NCBI GenBank assembly: GCA_963830495.1
Contig: CAWHMS010000003.1
Span: 434,001 to 498,000 of the forward strand
Source: CAWHMS01 sp963830495
Lineage (GTDB): Bacteria; Actinomycetota; Actinomycetes; Propionibacteriales; Nocardioidaceae
Direction of reading: 5' to 3'
DNA length: 64,000 bases
Within the stretch, counting starts at the first letter, position 1. Every line of letters starts with the position of its first letter. Made by a program: the position numbers and the translations under genes. Below the pieces are notes generated by a model. It ran no database searches. It saw only the letters and a program-made list of their open reading frames with translations, and was not told where the DNA came from. Below are positions 62,134 to 64,000 of this stretch, piece after piece.

Positions 62134-63497
62134 CCATCGCTCCTCAGCAGTGACAGCACCTGATCGCGCACGGTAACCATGCCAGCGGCGTCCGTGGCCT
62201 CGACGTTGAGCCGCAGGACCGGCTCGGTGTTGGAGGCGCGGACATTGAACCACCAATCCTGTCCGATCACCGTCAGTCCGTCGAGGTAGTCCATGGTGAC
62301 GCCGTCCCGTCCGCTGTAGCTCCGCTCCAGGTCTGCGAGCACCTGATCGGGATCCGCCACTCGCGTGTTGAGCTCTCCCGACGCGGTGTAGGGCGCGTAG
62401 GTCGCCAGCAGGTCGGAGACGGGTACGTCGGCCTTCGCCACCGCGGCCAAGAGGTGCAGCGCGGCCAGCATGCCCGAGTCGGCGAACCAGAAGTCGCGGA
62501 AGTAGAAGTGACCGGAGTGCTCCCCGCCGAAGACCGCATCGTGCTCGGCCATCGTCGCCTTGATCAGCGAATGGCCGACCCTCGTCCGGACCGGGACGCC
62601 ACCGTTCGCCGCGATCAGCTCAGGCACCGCCCGACTGGTGATGAGGTTGTGGATCACGTGCGCCCCCGGCTCGCGCCGCAGCGCCCGCTCGGCGATCATT
62701 CCGGTAAGGGCGGACGGCGAGACCAGGTTGCCCCTCTCGTCGACCGCGAAACAACGGTCGGCGTCACCGTCGAAGGCCAACCCGAGGTCGGCATGGTTGT
62801 CGACGACCGCAGCCTGCAGATCAACCAGCGTGGACGGGTCGAGCGGGTTGGCATCGTGGTGCGGAAACGTGCCGTCGAGCTCGAAGTACAGCGGCACCAG
62901 CTCGACGTCCAGCGAGGCGAACACGGCTGGCACGGTGTGCCCGGCCATGCCGTTGCCGGCGTCCACGACCACCGTGAGACGGCGGCCGCTGACGGGCGCG
63001 AGCGAATGCAGGTACTCGGCGTAGTCCGCCAGCACGTCGCGGGTCGCGATCGACCCCGCCCTCGCGCCCGGTCCCACGGCATCCTCTCGGCCGGTCACCC
63101 GAGACCGGATCGCCCCCAGGCCGGTCGTGGCCGAGAGCGCCACAGCCCCGGCACGGCACATCTTGATGCCGTTGTAGCCCGCTGGGTTGTGGGACGCCGT
63201 GATCATGGCGGCCGGGAGATCGAGGCGGCCGGAGGCGAAGTAGAGCTGGTCTGTCGACGCCAGCCCGACCAGGATCACGTCGGATCCCGTCGCCCGGATG
63301 CCGTCGGCGAACGCGTCGGCGAGCTCGGGCGAGGTAGGCCGCATGTCGTGGCCCACCACCACTGTCGTCGTTGCCCCCTGACCGGACATCTCGCGAGCGA
63401 AGGCGGCGCCGATCCGGCGCGTCAGGTCCGCGTCGAGCTGGGTTGGCACGAGGCCGCGTACGTCGTACGCCTTGAAGATCGCGGACACGTCAGCCAC
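62130..63497 (-). CDS. manB: Phosphomannomutase/phosphoglucomutase
   Basis: 455 residues, GTG start. Active-site phosphoserine loop TASHNPAGYNGIK, metal loop FDGDADRCFAVDE, sugar-specificity loop GGEHSGHFYFRDFW and C-terminal phosphate-binding RASNTEPVLRLNVEA. Interconverts mannose-6-P and mannose-1-P for GDP-mannose, lipomannan and glycan synthesis. First gene of the manB-Trm112-isomerase-CDF run. Confidence 0.95.
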   Translation of the reverse strand: MADVSAIFKAYDVRGLVPTQLDADLTRRIGAAFAREMSGQGATTTVVVGHDMRPTSPELADAFADGIRATGSDVILVGLASTDQLYFASGRLDLPAAMITASHNPAGYNGIKMCRAGAVALSATTGLGAIRSRVTGREDAVGPGARAGSIATRDVLADYAEYLHSLAPVSGRRLTVVVDAGNGMAGHTVPAVFASLDVELVPLYFELDGTFPHHDANPLDPSTLVDLQAAVVDNHADLGLAFDGDADRCFAVDERGNLVSPSALTGMIAERALRREPGAHVIHNLITSRAVPELIAANGGVPVRTRVGHSLIKATMAEHDAVFGGEHSGHFYFRDFWFADSGMLAALHLLAAVAKADVPVSDLLATYAPYTASGELNTRVADPDQVLADLERSYSGRDGVTMDYLDGLTVIGQDWWFNVRASNTEPVLRLNVEATDAAGMVTVRDQVLSLLRSDG

Positions 63498-63517
63498 GGA
63501 GCCATCCTCGCAGAGGC

Positions 63518-64000
63518 TCAGGGCAGCACCCGGCGGAGGAATGCCCGGGTGCGCTCCTCGGTCGGGGCTCCGAGCACCTCCCCAGCGGTCCCCTGCTCGA
63601 GGATCCTGCCGCCATCGAGGAAACAGACCGTGTCGGCGACCTCACGACAGAACTGCATCTCGTGTGTCGCCATCATCATCGTCATGCCGCGGCCCTTGAG
63701 CCCGCGGATGATCTCGAGCACGTCTCCGACAAGCTCCGGATCGAGCGCCGAGGTCACCTCGTCGAGCAGCAGCAGTCGCGGATCAGTCATCAGCGAGCGC
63801 ACGATCGCCACCCGCTGCTGCTGCCCGCCGCTGAGCCTGTCCGGGTAGCTGTCGGCCTTCTCGGCAAGCCCGAACTGCGCGAGCAGCTCGCCGCCCTTCT
63901 CCCGGGCCGTTGCGCGCCGCATCCGATGCACCTTGCGGGCCGCGAGCGTGACGTTGTCGATGACGCTCATGTGCGGGAAGAGGTTGAAGGACTGAAACAC
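63518..64000 (-). CDS. Amino-acid ABC transporter ATPase, C-terminal part (runs off the right edge)
   Basis: 160 visible residues of a GlnQ-type ATPase: Q-loop MVFQSFNLFPHMSVIDNV, signature LSGGQQQRVAIVRSL, Walker B LLLLDEVTSALDPE and H-loop MATHEMQF. The Walker A part lies beyond 64000. The Phe-Asn-Leu-Phe-Pro-His motif is typical of polar amino-acid importers (glutamate, glutamine, arginine). Not obviously linked to manB, which starts 21 bases downstream of its stop. Confidence 0.93.
   Translation of the reverse strand: MFQSFNLFPHMSVIDNVTLAARKVHRMRRATAREKGGELLAQFGLAEKADSYPDRLSGGQQQRVAIVRSLMTDPRLLLLDEVTSALDPELVGDVLEIIRGLKGRGMTMMMATHEMQFCREVADTVCFLDGGRILEQGTAGEVLGAPTEERTRAFLRRVLP

Overview
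The window is GC-rich DNA from an actinobacterium. The lineage signals are a mycobacterium-like block (secA, hpf, comF, lpqB, mtrB, mtrA, ahcY, a phosphosugar-isomerase-like protein, a Trm112-like protein, manB), the run prfB, ftsE, ftsX, M23 peptidase, smpB, tmRNA, many GTG/TTG or apparently leaderless starts, and repeated best resemblance to Nocardioides-type proteins. Nocardioidaceae is the likeliest family; this is inference from protein features, not a database match.

Layout. 1-4.6 kb: a truncated NlpC/P60 wall hydrolase behind a c-di-AMP (ydaO-type) riboswitch, a secreted M43-type metalloprotease, and a two-gene Rieske oxygenase plus flavin amine oxidase operon. 4.6-12 kb: an RDD membrane protein coupled to a nonapeptide-repeat protein, a decayed F420-dependent oxidoreductase next to ssrA (tmRNA), a lysyl-oxidase-like secreted protein, smpB, an M23 peptidase, ftsX and ftsE. 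12-14 kb: a heat-shock island (hsp20 divergent from J-protein and HspR) with a frame-broken STAS gene. 14-17 kb: a TusA-radical SAM fusion with a DoxX-like membrane protein, divergent from a SAM methyltransferase. 17-18.7 kb: two broken genes. 18.8-27.4 kb: prfB, then an operon-like run converting urate to allantoate and glyoxylate to pyruvate (malic enzyme, malate synthase, DUF6986 lyase, uraH, uricase, allantoinase). 27.5-38 kb: amino-acid catabolism (giant NAD-glutamate dehydrogenase, tryptophan dioxygenase, pruA), Ku and small genes. 38-46 kb: a wax ester synthase-like protein with a histone-like tail, a cupredoxin lipoprotein with a membrane partner, CpaE/SAF-like proteins, a BldC-like regulator, LysM and Rv3235-family genes. 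46-64 kb: a MerB-like protein and the conserved secA-to-manB block, ending in a truncated amino-acid ABC ATPase.

Non-coding content matters here. Besides the riboswitch and tmRNA, the 427-base gap between comF and hpf contains a 263-base segment closed by a perfect 13-bp inverted repeat, in the context where raiA-class structured RNAs occur. There are also several long perfect inverted repeats and a 75-bp tandem repeat that carries an inverted copy of a gene end.

Caution on quality. The essential secA gene is broken by two single-base losses about 15 bases apart, and the STAS and lipase genes each show a pair of compensating frame changes, some at G or C runs. Consensus indel errors are a serious alternative to true gene decay. 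The F420 remnant and the RseB/ABC-permease chimera involve large deletions and cannot be explained that way.
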